Origin: an uncultured Lentisphaeria bacterium
GTDB taxonomy: Bacteria; Verrucomicrobiota; Lentisphaeria; Oligosphaerales; Oligosphaeraceae
Reading direction: 5' to 3'
Assembly (NCBI GenBank): GCA_934661755.1
Contig: CAKUJM010000065.1
Coordinates: forward strand, 1 to 10,900
DNA: 10,900 nucleotides
Part shown: positions 1-6,155 of the stretch, piece after piece
Position numbering within the stretch: position 1 is the stretch's first letter
Layout: the number at the start of each line of letters is the position of its first letter
Translations under genes and position numbers: made by a program
Notes under the pieces: model-generated
Seen by the model: only the letters and a program-made list of their open reading frames with translations
What the model was told of the DNA's origin: nothing
Databases searched by the model: none

Positions 1-29
1 TGTCGCGCCACCTCCCCTTGCAGGGGAGG
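1..29. repeat. Dispersed palindromic repeat, copy 1 (possibly cut by window edge)
   Basis: These 29 nt are identical to 124-152. Each copy contains a perfect 8-bp inverted repeat, CCTCCCCT / AGGGGAGG, around the loop TGC (11-18 and 22-29 here). In this copy the right arm AGGGGAGG occurs again at 31-38, followed by a short T-rich stretch. The element may extend beyond the window start. It resembles REP-like intergenic repeats. No open reading frame is associated with it. Confidence 0.75.
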
Positions 30-123
30 CAGGGGAGGCTTTTCTTGTCGTGAAAACGTGAGCGCGGTCGTTTAACGGCCATACACGGCGGCACGTCATG
101 ACCGGCGCCAACCCCTCCGGCGC

Positions 124-152
124 TGTCGCGCCACCTCCCCTTGCAGGGGAGG
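124..152. repeat. Dispersed palindromic repeat, copy 2
   Basis: This is an exact 29-nt copy of 1-29, with the same 8-bp arms (134-141 and 145-152). Just to its left is a second short dyad, GGCGC-TGTC-GCGCC (119-132), so the complete unit may be a compound of two hairpins starting near 100. It lies about 40 bp beyond the perR stop codon. It could fold in the 3' end of the perR message, but there is no T-tract to make it a convincing terminator. Confidence 0.75.
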
Positions 153-193
153 ACACGGTGCAGTTGCCATGTCAACCCACGCTCCGCTTTTTT

Positions 194-607
194 CTAGCGG
201 CACTGCGGGCATTGCCCGTAATAATCCAGGTGCATGGTCTCGGTGACAAATCCGGCATCATCCGGCATCTCAATGCGTTCTGGTTTTTTCAGCGGGATAT
301 CGTATATTTTTCCGCACAGCCGGCACTTGAAGTGCGCATGGAACGTGGTATCGGCATCATAGCGCACCTGTCCATCCTCGATCATCACCGGCTGGATCAG
401 CCGGTGTTCCGCCAGCATCCGAAGCGTATTGTAGACCGTAGTCAGCGACAGGCTGGGGTGATCCGGCGCCAGCGCCCGATAGATCCCCTCCGCCGCGGGA
501 TGCGTGCGGTGTTCCAGCAAATACCCATAGATCAGCAGCCGCTGTTCGGAAAGGCGCAACTTGCAGCGCTGGAAGTGCCTGATTATTTCTGAACGGGAGA
601 TTTCCAT
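194..607 (-). CDS. perR: PerR-type Fur-family peroxide-responsive repressor
   Basis: A 137-aa cytoplasmic metal-dependent transcription regulator. The N-terminal winged helix (about residues 5-75, with LTTVYNTLRML as recognition region) precedes a C-terminal dimerisation and metal domain. The structural zinc ligands are C95/C98 and C133/C136. H36, D84, H90, H92 and D103 line up with the five regulatory-metal ligands of Bacillus subtilis PerR. D103, in KIYDI, corresponds to the Asp that separates PerR from Fur, which has Glu there. The start at 607 was chosen because the Fur-like fold begins at MEISRSEII. The open frame continues upstream to 832, but that part looks non-coding. No Shine-Dalgarno sequence precedes the start. 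The gene lies 224 bp downstream of reverse rubrerythrin on the same strand, and a shared transcript is possible. The Fur family is certain; PerR rather than another subtype is inferred from the ligand set and the neighbour. Confidence 0.85.
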   Translation of the reverse strand: MEISRSEIIRHFQRCKLRLSEQRLLIYGYLLEHRTHPAAEGIYRALAPDHPSLSLTTVYNTLRMLAEHRLIQPVMIEDGQVRYDADTTFHAHFKCRLCGKIYDIPLKKPERIEMPDDAGFVTETMHLDYYGQCPQCR

Positions 608-831
608 GGTTGTGGTTCGTAGCCGCGCCGCGCTCCCCGGTCCGATGCCGACGGGAGTGCGGCGCGATTTGTCCAGTGCGCCATCCCGTAAATCTGCGGC
701 GTTTTCGCGCCTTTTTTGGGGCCAGCCTGACGCAATTGCTCCATTGCGCGGACGCCGCGCGCGGTCGCTTCTTGTGCCAAACTGCCTTGGAAATGCCTGC
801 GAAGCCACTGAGGGATTTACGGGACGAGACA

Positions 832-1386
832 CTACCCGAAATAACGCTTCAGCAACCCGGCGAAGCCGCGGCCATGACGCGCCTCGTCACGGGCCATTTC
901 GTGGACGCTGTCATGAATGGCATCCAATCCGAGTTCCTTGGCGCGCTTGGCAATGTCGGTCTTGCCGGCACAGGCGCCATGCTCGGCTTCCGCCCGCATC
1001 TGGAGGTTGGTCTTGGTATCGGGCATCACCACCTCGCCCAGCATCTCGGCGAAACGGGAGGCGTGGTCGGCTTCCTCCAGGGCGTAGCGCTTGAAGGCCT
1101 CGGCGATCTCCGGATAGCCCTCGCGATCCGCCTGGCGGCTCATGGCCAGGTACATGCCGACCTCGCTGCATTCGCCGGCGAAATGGGCCTTCAACCCTTC
1201 AAGCACTTCGGCATCGACACCCTTGGCAATGCCGATGACATGCTCGGACGCAAACACCCGCTGGTCATCGCCGTCGGCTTCCTGGACGATGAACTTGCTG
1301 CCGGGGCACTTGCACTGCGGGCAGAATTCCGGCGGCTCGTTGCCAACATGGACATAACCGCAAATCGGGCAGACATACTTCTTCAT
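832..1386 (-). CDS. rbr: Reverse rubrerythrin (rubredoxin domain first)
   Basis: A 184-aa non-haem diiron peroxidase that reduces hydrogen peroxide (and in some anaerobes oxygen) with electrons from NADH via a reductase. It is cytoplasmic. An N-terminal rubredoxin domain (residues 1-35) has the iron ligands C6, C9, C22 and C25. A ferritin-like four-helix domain (about 48-184) carries the diiron motifs GECSEVGMY (E72/E75), LEEADH (E105, H108) and RDEARH (E168, H171). This order, rubredoxin before ferritin, is the reverse of classical rubrerythrin. The ATG at 1386 is preferred because AAGGAG lies 9 nt upstream; an in-frame ATG at 1392 would be only 3 nt from it. This is one of the few real Shine-Dalgarno sites in the window. 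PerR is encoded downstream on the same strand, and operator-like dyads lie upstream at 1450-1478, consistent with peroxide induction. Confidence 0.93.
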   Translation of the reverse strand: MKKYVCPICGYVHVGNEPPEFCPQCKCPGSKFIVQEADGDDQRVFASEHVIGIAKGVDAEVLEGLKAHFAGECSEVGMYLAMSRQADREGYPEIAEAFKRYALEEADHASRFAEMLGEVVMPDTKTNLQMRAEAEHGACAGKTDIAKRAKELGLDAIHDSVHEMARDEARHGRGFAGLLKRYFG

Positions 1387-1724
1387 GATCATGCGCTCCT
1401 TGTCTTAGGGCTGGATTTTCCTCTGGGAGAGAGAGGGAGAATTGCAATCTTATAATGACTGCAAAGTTAAGATAACTTGCAATCGGCATTTTTCAAGCCG
1501 CATCTGACAAAGAAACGCATTTTTTTTCGTCGATCCGTCCCGTTCCATCCATGGCGCGATATTTAGCGGAAAAAAATAACAGCCATGACGTGGGGAATTA
1601 TATTAACCCCCGAGCCGATTTCAAAGCCGCCGCCACCGGGGCTTTTTCCTTTTCCGGCAGCACGCGCAAAAATCCGCGTGGGATGTCGCAGGTGCGGCAG
1701 CCATGGAATCGCCGCTTTTTTTCA
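1387..1724. other. Divergent intergenic region between rbr and fmt
   Basis: This 338-bp gene-free stretch separates the minus-strand rbr from the plus-strand fmt. The rbr side holds the AAGGAG site (1397-1402) and the operator-like dyads at 1450-1478. The fmt side is AT-rich at 1556-1608 and includes TATATT (1599-1604) as a possible -10, without a convincing -35. A T7 tract sits immediately before the fmt start. A frame open from 1551 into fmt crosses part of this region, but its 58 extra residues have no family resemblance. No RNA gene was recognised. Confidence 0.6.
1450..1478 (-). promoter_or_regulatory. Candidate PerR/Fur-family operator over the rbr promoter
   Basis: Two 15-bp sites abut here, sharing base 1464. 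TTATAATGACTGCAA (1450-1464) matches the Bacillus PerR box TTATAATNATTATAA at 11 of 14 defined positions, with the first half perfect. AAGTTAAGATAACTT (1464-1478) is a 7-1-7 dyad in which 6 of 7 pairs match. On the minus strand TATAAG (1454-1449) could be the -10 of rbr, so a bound repressor would block it. No good -35 is visible, so the promoter itself is uncertain. Confidence 0.5.
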
Positions 1725-2702
1725 ATGACCTCAACCCTTGAACCATCCCAGCGGGTACGCGTATACTACTTGAGTTCCGGCGTCATCGGCGCTCCGATTC
1801 TGGACGCGCTGTTGCTGGACGAGCGCATTGAGCTGGTCGGCATTGGATCGCAGCCAGATCGTCCGAGTGGGCGTCGGCAGACGATGACCCCGACCGCCTT
1901 TGCGGCATATGCGCTTTCACGCGGATGCCAGATTGAGCGCATTGGTTCGGTGAACGCACCCCAGTTCTCCGAACATCTGGCCGCATTGGGAGTCGAGTTG
2001 CTTCTGGTGGTGGCCTTTGGGCAGCTTCTTCGGGAGAAGCTGTTGAATCAACCGCGTTTCGGCTGTCTCAATGTCCATGCCTCGCTGTTGCCGCGCTACC
2101 GCGGAGCCTGTCCGATCAGCGCCGCCATTCTCAATGGCGACGGGATCACGGGGGTTTCCTTCATGCGGATGGACAAGGGCCTTGACACCGGTCCGGTCTA
2201 TTGCTCCTGCCAATTGGAGATTGGCAGCAACGAGACCGCCGGCCAATTGGAGGAACGCCTGGGGCATCTTGCCGCGATCAACTGCGGCGATGTCATCTGG
2301 GGCATTGCCCGCCAGGGGCTCCAGCCGGAGCCCCAGCCCGCGTCAGACGAGCCGAATGTCCACAAGATCAGCAAGAATGACGGCGCGATCAACTGGTCGT
2401 TGAGCGCCACGCGGATATTCAATATGGTCCGGGCATATCAGCCATGGCCACGCGCGTTTACATTTGTGCCGGTGCAAGGCGTCATGAAGCGTATTCAGGT
2501 CACCTCGGCGACCGCCGAGCCCGACCATGGCATGGCGCTGGAGCCGGGCCAGGTGTTGGCGGACAGTGCGGACGAGCTGTGCATTGCCTGCAATCCGGGG
2601 ATTCTGCGAATCCACCGGATTATTCCCGAAGGGCGCAAGGAGATGCCGGCGCGGGACTTCCTGCGCGGGAATCCAGTGACGCCGGGGTGCGTCCTGGAGT
2701 GA
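1725..2702 (+). CDS. fmt: Methionyl-tRNA formyltransferase
   Basis: A 325-aa cytoplasmic enzyme that transfers the formyl group of 10-formyl-tetrahydrofolate to initiator Met-tRNA, needed for normal translation initiation. The N-terminal formyltransferase domain (about 12-215) has the signature SLLPRYRGACPI and the catalytic triad N116, H118 and D154, with the family's 36-residue gap between His and Asp. The C-terminal tRNA-binding domain begins near INWSLSATRIFNMVRAYQPWP. Length is close to the usual 310-320. The ATG at 1725 gives a normal N-terminus; in-frame ATGs at 1551 and 1683 would add 58 or 14 unrelated residues. No Shine-Dalgarno sequence is present, only a T7 tract just upstream. 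The usual partner def (peptide deformylase) is not adjacent. The RNase E/G gene follows after 61 bp, so cotranscription is plausible. Confidence 0.95.
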   Translation: MTSTLEPSQRVRVYYLSSGVIGAPILDALLLDERIELVGIGSQPDRPSGRRQTMTPTAFAAYALSRGCQIERIGSVNAPQFSEHLAALGVELLLVVAFGQLLREKLLNQPRFGCLNVHASLLPRYRGACPISAAILNGDGITGVSFMRMDKGLDTGPVYCSCQLEIGSNETAGQLEERLGHLAAINCGDVIWGIARQGLQPEPQPASDEPNVHKISKNDGAINWSLSATRIFNMVRAYQPWPRAFTFVPVQGVMKRIQVTSATAEPDHGMALEPGQVLADSADELCIACNPGILRIHRIIPEGRKEMPARDFLRGNPVTPGCVLE

Positions 2703-2707
2703 TTGCC

Positions 2708-2744
2708 CCGCCCGTGATTTCCGGGCGGACAGGCGGATTTTTTT
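2708..2744 (+). terminator. Hairpin with distant T-tract between fmt and rne (weak terminator or leader structure)
   Basis: A perfect 7-bp stem CCGCCCG / CGGGCGG (2708-2714 with 2722-2728, 7-nt loop) follows the fmt stop. T7 (2738-2744) starts 9 nt after it. Alternatively CCGCC (2708-2712) can pair with GGCGG (2732-2736), only 1 nt before the T-tract. The two structures exclude each other, so partial termination or control of the downstream RNase gene is possible. Only the pairing is seen; function is inferred. Confidence 0.4.
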
Positions 2745-2763
2745 CCATTTTCATACCAGTCAA

Positions 2764-5298
2764 ATGAAACAGATCCTCATCAACTCCGAGGAGCTCCAGG
2801 TGCGTGTTGCCGTGGTCGAAGACGGCAAGCTCCAGGACTTCTTCATGGAGCGCAACAACAAAGACCGGATTGTCGGCTCGATATTCAAGGGCCGCATCAA
2901 GAACCTCGAGCCATCATTGCAGGCGGCGTTTGTAGACATCGGCGTCGGCAAGAATGCCTTCCTGCACTATTGGGACATGCTTCCCGCCTCCCAGGAGGTT
3001 TTGGAGGAAGGCGATGACGACGAGGATGACGCCAAGGAGCTGGACGCCTCCGGCGACGACGATGGCTCTGATGGCGCCGCAAATGACGGCGAGACCGCGG
3101 AGGCCGTGTCGGAGGAAATGCCGATTCTGCCGCAGAGCGAGAAGAGTTCGGCATCGCCCCGCCGCAATGGCAATGGCGGAAAATCCAATCGCAATGGCGG
3201 CGCGGCGCGCCGCAACGAGGCTTCCCCGCAAGACAGCCAGCTCATCGACGGGCTGCTGCCGATTTCGAGTGGCAAGAAGCGCACCGAGCTGATCACCCTT
3301 GACAAGACCCCGAAGGCGGTAGTTAAATCCCAGCAGCCCGGCGGACTGGCGCCAATCCCGCAGCCCAAGCCGCAGCCGACGGCCACCGATGGCGGCGCAT
3401 CCGCGCCAACGGCATCTACGGATGCCGCCTCGCAGATTCTGCCATTGCGCCCCGCCGCTCCATCGGCCCCTGCCGCGCCGGCCGCTCCTGCCGCTCCATC
3501 GGCCTCCACTGGCATAATTGAGCGGGTGGTGGAGACCCAGGAGGCGCCGGAGGCGCCGCGGCCGCCGGAGATGCAGCAATTCCGCAACCAGAGCCGCCGT
3601 CCCAACAATGGCCAGCAGCCGGATCTGCATCGGCAGACCCAGGAGGTCAATCGCCAGCGTTCGCAAAGCCAGAATGAGGGTAGGCGGCGGAGGCGTCGTG
3701 GCGGCCGCGGGAACCGTCCGGATGGCGGCGTCCAAAGTGCGTCGGCGCCCTCCACTGCCGTCAAGCCGGGCTTTTTCCGCCGGCTATGCGAGGCGCTGCT
3801 GCCCTCTTCATGGTTTGGCGGCGAAGCCCCGGCGGCGCCGCCGGGAGGTGTCACCAAGGCTCCGGCGGCGGGCAATGCCAGCAATGCGGGGGCGAAGCCG
3901 CAATCCGGAGAAAAGCGCCAGCCGCAGAATGCCGGCCATGCCAATTCCCAGTCCGGCGCCGCCAAGGACCAGATCCTCCCATTGACTCCGGACGGGCGTC
4001 CGACGCCGGTGCCGCCAGCGCCCCGGAAGAATGAAAAGCGTGCGTCCAAGCCGGAGAAGAAGGCTCCCACCGTGGAGGACATCCCCAACCTCTTCCACGT
4101 CGATCAGGAGATTCTGGTGCAGGTGACCAAGGGGCCGATTGGAACCAAGGGCGCCCGGGTGACGACCAATTTGAGCATCCCCGGCCGCAACCTGGTGCTG
4201 CTGCCCAATTGCTCCCATGTCGGCGTTTCCCGCCGGGTGGAGGATCGCGAAGAGCGCAGCCGTCTTAAGCAGATGGTGAAATCGCTGACCCTGCCGCCGA
4301 ACATGGGGCTGATCTGCCGCACCGTCGGCGCCGGACTCAAGCGCGAGCACTTCCAGCGCGACCTGGACATCCTGCTGGATGCCTGGCACAAGGGCGAGGA
4401 GTTGCGTGACACCCGCAAAGCGCCGGTATGCATCTACCAGGAGCCCGCCCTCGAGGAGCGGGTGCTGCGCGACTGCCTGACCCAGGATGTCGATGAGATC
4501 GTGGTTGACTCCAAGGAAGCGTACGACCGCGCCCTGGCGATGCTTTCGCGCTTCGACAAGCAGAGCGTCGAGAAGCTGAAGCTGTATTCCAACCCGACCC
4601 CGATTTTCATCAAGTACGGCATTTCCCAGCAGATCGAGAACATCTCCAACCGCAAGGTGATGCTTCCTTCCGGCGGCTACCTCTGCATAGACGAGACCGA
4701 GGCGCTCATTGCCATTGACGTCAATACTGGCAAGAACCGCTCCGGGAAGGACCAGCCGGAGACGATTCTGGAGACCAACCTCGAGGCGGTCAAGGAGATT
4801 GCCCGTCAATTGCGGCTGCGCAATATCGGTGGTCTGGTGGTGCTGGATTTGATCGACATGCGTTCCCGCAAGGACCAGATGGCGGTGTACCGCGCCTTCA
4901 AGCAGTATACCTCCGAAGATCATGCGCGCATCAAGATCTACCCGATTTCCGGATTGGGTCTGCTTGAGATGAGCCGGCAGCGCGAGAGCGAGTCGCTGGA
5001 AAGCACCATGTACGAGGACTGCCCTTACTGCAAGGGTCGCGGGCTGATCAAGACCGCCACTTCGATCTCGGTGGAAATCCAGCGTCGGCTCAATGAGCTG
5101 CTGGCCCGCCGCAAGGACATCCAGCATTTTTCGGTGACTGTCCACCCGAAGATCCTCGAACGCCTGCGCACCGCCGACAACAAGGTGATGGTTGCCATGG
5201 CGCAGGAGTACCACCGGCAGATCTCCTTCACCGGCAATCCGAATCTCCACATCGAGGAATACCACATCATCGACAAGGACAGCGGCAAGGAATACTGA
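2764..5298 (+). CDS. rne: Ribonuclease E/G with S1 domain split by a large disordered insertion
   Basis: An 844-aa endoribonuclease of the RNase E/G family, which cleaves single-stranded AU-rich RNA in mRNA decay and rRNA/tRNA maturation. The S1 domain starts at residues 35-72 (GSIFKGRIKNLEPSLQAAF) and resumes near 437 (LVQVTKGPIGTKGARVT). Between them are about 360 low-complexity residues: an acidic stretch (about 80-118), a Pro/Ala-rich stretch (about 228-250), a poly-Arg RGG-like patch (about 307-320) and a hydrophobic segment FFRRLCEALLPSSWFGG (337-353). The catalytic domain is intact: D652 in AIDVNTG and D695/D698 in VLDLIDM match the Mg-binding Asps of E. coli RNase E, and C753/C756 (CPYC) match the Zn-link. 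There is no C-terminal scaffold tail, so the insertion may replace it. Rne versus Rng cannot be settled. No Shine-Dalgarno sequence is seen. pncC follows after 100 bp with no terminator visible. Confidence 0.95.
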   Translation: MKQILINSEELQVRVAVVEDGKLQDFFMERNNKDRIVGSIFKGRIKNLEPSLQAAFVDIGVGKNAFLHYWDMLPASQEVLEEGDDDEDDAKELDASGDDDGSDGAANDGETAEAVSEEMPILPQSEKSSASPRRNGNGGKSNRNGGAARRNEASPQDSQLIDGLLPISSGKKRTELITLDKTPKAVVKSQQPGGLAPIPQPKPQPTATDGGASAPTASTDAASQILPLRPAAPSAPAAPAAPAAPSASTGIIERVVETQEAPEAPRPPEMQQFRNQSRRPNNGQQPDLHRQTQEVNRQRSQSQNEGRRRRRRGGRGNRPDGGVQSASAPSTAVKPGFFRRLCEALLPSSWFGGEAPAAPPGGVTKAPAAGNASNAGAKPQSGEKRQPQNAGHANSQSGAAKDQILPLTPDGRPTPVPPAPRKNEKRASKPEKKAPTVEDIPNLFHVDQEILVQVTKGPIGTKGARVTTNLSIPGRNLVLLPNCSHVGVSRRVEDREERSRLKQMVKSLTLPPNMGLICRTVGAGLKREHFQRDLDILLDAWHKGEELRDTRKAPVCIYQEPALEERVLRDCLTQDVDEIVVDSKEAYDRALAMLSRFDKQSVEKLKLYSNPTPIFIKYGISQQIENISNRKVMLPSGGYLCIDETEALIAIDVNTGKNRSGKDQPETILETNLEAVKEIARQLRLRNIGGLVVLDLIDMRSRKDQMAVYRAFKQYTSEDHARIKIYPISGLGLLEMSRQRESESLESTMYEDCPYCKGRGLIKTATSISVEIQRRLNELLARRKDIQHFSVTVHPKILERLRTADNKVMVAMAQEYHRQISFTGNPNLHIEEYHIIDKDSGKEY

Positions 5299-5398
5299 CG
5301 GCCTGGCGCAGCGTGCCGCAAATCCATGGCAAGGCCTCCGGTCCGGTTTGGCTGAGCCAGACGCATGCGGCAGCGCCGGGGGAGGGGAATACACAGCC

Positions 5399-5932
5399 AT
5401 GGAAGCGGAGATCGTCAAGAAAATCGCCGACGGGCTTCTGTCGCGGCAATGGCGCATGGCCACGGCGGAGTCGTGCACTGGCGGGATGGTCGCCGCCGCC
5501 TGCACGGCCATCCCCGGATCCTCGCAGTGGTTTGCCGGCGGACTGGTGACGTACGCCATCCCCTGGAAGGAGCGCTATTTAGGGGTGTCGAGCCAGACCA
5601 TCATGCAGCACGGAGTGGTCAGTGCCCAGACGGCGCAGGAGATGGCCACGGGGTGCTGCCGCCATTGCGGCGTCAATGCCGCGGTGGCGGTCACCGGCAT
5701 CGCCGGCCCCGGCGGTGCCGAAACGGGCAATCCGGTAGGCACGGTTTTCATCGCCGCCATCGCCGGCGGCAAGGCGCCGCTGGTGCGTCGCTTCGAATTT
5801 CCCGGATGCCGTCAGGCCGTGCGTGAGGCGGCCACCGCCGCCGCCCTGTCGCTGTTGCTGGAGGCGTTGCGGTCGGACGGTGGTGACGGGCATCCCGCGG
5901 ATGGTGGCCGGCACTCCAATAATATCAAATAA
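5399..5932 (+). CDS. pncC: Nicotinamide-nucleotide amidase (CinA C-terminal domain family)
   Basis: A 177-aa stand-alone CinA C-terminal domain protein that deamidates nicotinamide mononucleotide to nicotinic acid mononucleotide in the pyridine-nucleotide cycle; cytoplasmic. The motif AESCTGG near the N-terminus holds the likely nucleophile S25. GVVSAQTAQEMA and AVTGIAGPGGAETGNPVGTV are the other conserved blocks. Length is slightly above E. coli PncC (about 165 aa); the last 20 residues (SDGGDGHPADGG...) look like a disordered tail. The N-terminal molybdopterin-binding-like domain of full-length CinA is absent. The start at 5399 was chosen from the family N-terminus; GGAGG-like bases lie about 11-15 nt upstream. 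It is followed by recA, an order also seen in E. coli and, with full-length cinA, in many Gram-positives. No catalytic residue appears lost. Confidence 0.92.
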   Translation: MEAEIVKKIADGLLSRQWRMATAESCTGGMVAAACTAIPGSSQWFAGGLVTYAIPWKERYLGVSSQTIMQHGVVSAQTAQEMATGCCRHCGVNAAVAVTGIAGPGGAETGNPVGTVFIAAIAGGKAPLVRRFEFPGCRQAVREAATAAALSLLLEALRSDGGDGHPADGGRHSNNIK

Positions 5933-5983
5933 AAATTCGGCCTTTATGGTAAAAAATATCTTAAAAAAATTTCATAGTCTCGC

Positions 5984-6012
5984 TTGATAGAATTCGAATA
6001 TGGCATTATCTT
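5984..6012 (+). promoter_or_regulatory. Candidate sigma-70-type recA promoter
   Basis: TTGATA (5984-5989) and TATCTT (6007-6012) match the -35 consensus at 5/6 and the -10 consensus at 4/6 with an ideal 17-bp spacer. Initiation would fall near 6019, giving a recA leader of about 137 nt. No recognisable LexA operator overlaps it. Confidence 0.5.
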
Positions 6013-6021
6013 GTATCCGGA

Positions 6022-6073
6022 TCCGCCTGCGGCGCGCTCCAGGGCGTCGTACCGTAGGCGGACGGGAATTTTT
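6022..6073 (+). promoter_or_regulatory. recA leader stem-loop
   Basis: Bases 6022-6032 pair with 6052-6062 to form an 11-bp stem in RNA (one G·U) around a 19-nt loop, and T5 (6069-6073) follows 6 nt later. If the promoter at 5984-6012 is used, this hairpin forms almost at the 5' end of the recA message, where it could stabilise the transcript. It could alternatively weakly terminate read-through from pncC. The pairing is visible; the role is inferred. Confidence 0.4.
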
Positions 6074-6155
6074 CGTGTATCCTGACACTCTCCGGGAAAC
6101 GCATTCCGGATCCGGCAAAGCCGCGGCGAGAAAATCCGGCGCCGCCAATTGAACC

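Noticed and set aside
1..152. CRISPR-like direct repeats
   Set aside because: Only two copies 123 bp apart, no regular spacers and no cas genes; fits an intergenic palindromic repeat.
698..717. GGCG/CGCC hairpin followed by T6 on the plus strand
   Set aside because: It has terminator form, but the stem is only 4 bp and there is no plus-strand gene upstream for it to serve.
583..780. 65-codon frame on the minus strand between rbr and perR
   Set aside because: No family resemblance, overlaps the perR start, and high-GC DNA gives such frames by chance.
610..1455. 281-codon open frame on the plus strand over rbr
   Set aside because: Reverse-complement shadow of reverse rubrerythrin, which has complete metal-binding motifs.
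1551..1724. Upstream in-frame ATGs that would lengthen Fmt by 58 or 14 residues
   Set aside because: The extra residues have no counterpart in the family and the region looks like promoter DNA.
3808..5559. Long open frame on the minus strand across the RNase gene (and another at 2967-4088)
   Set aside because: Antisense shadow of a GC-rich gene; the protein is composition-driven and unlike any family, whereas the plus-strand RNase is intact and recognisable.
5933..6155. LexA/SOS operator upstream of recA
   Set aside because: Only unrelated palindromes (TTCGAA at 5993-5998, CCGGATCCGG at 6106-6115) are present; none fits a known LexA motif.
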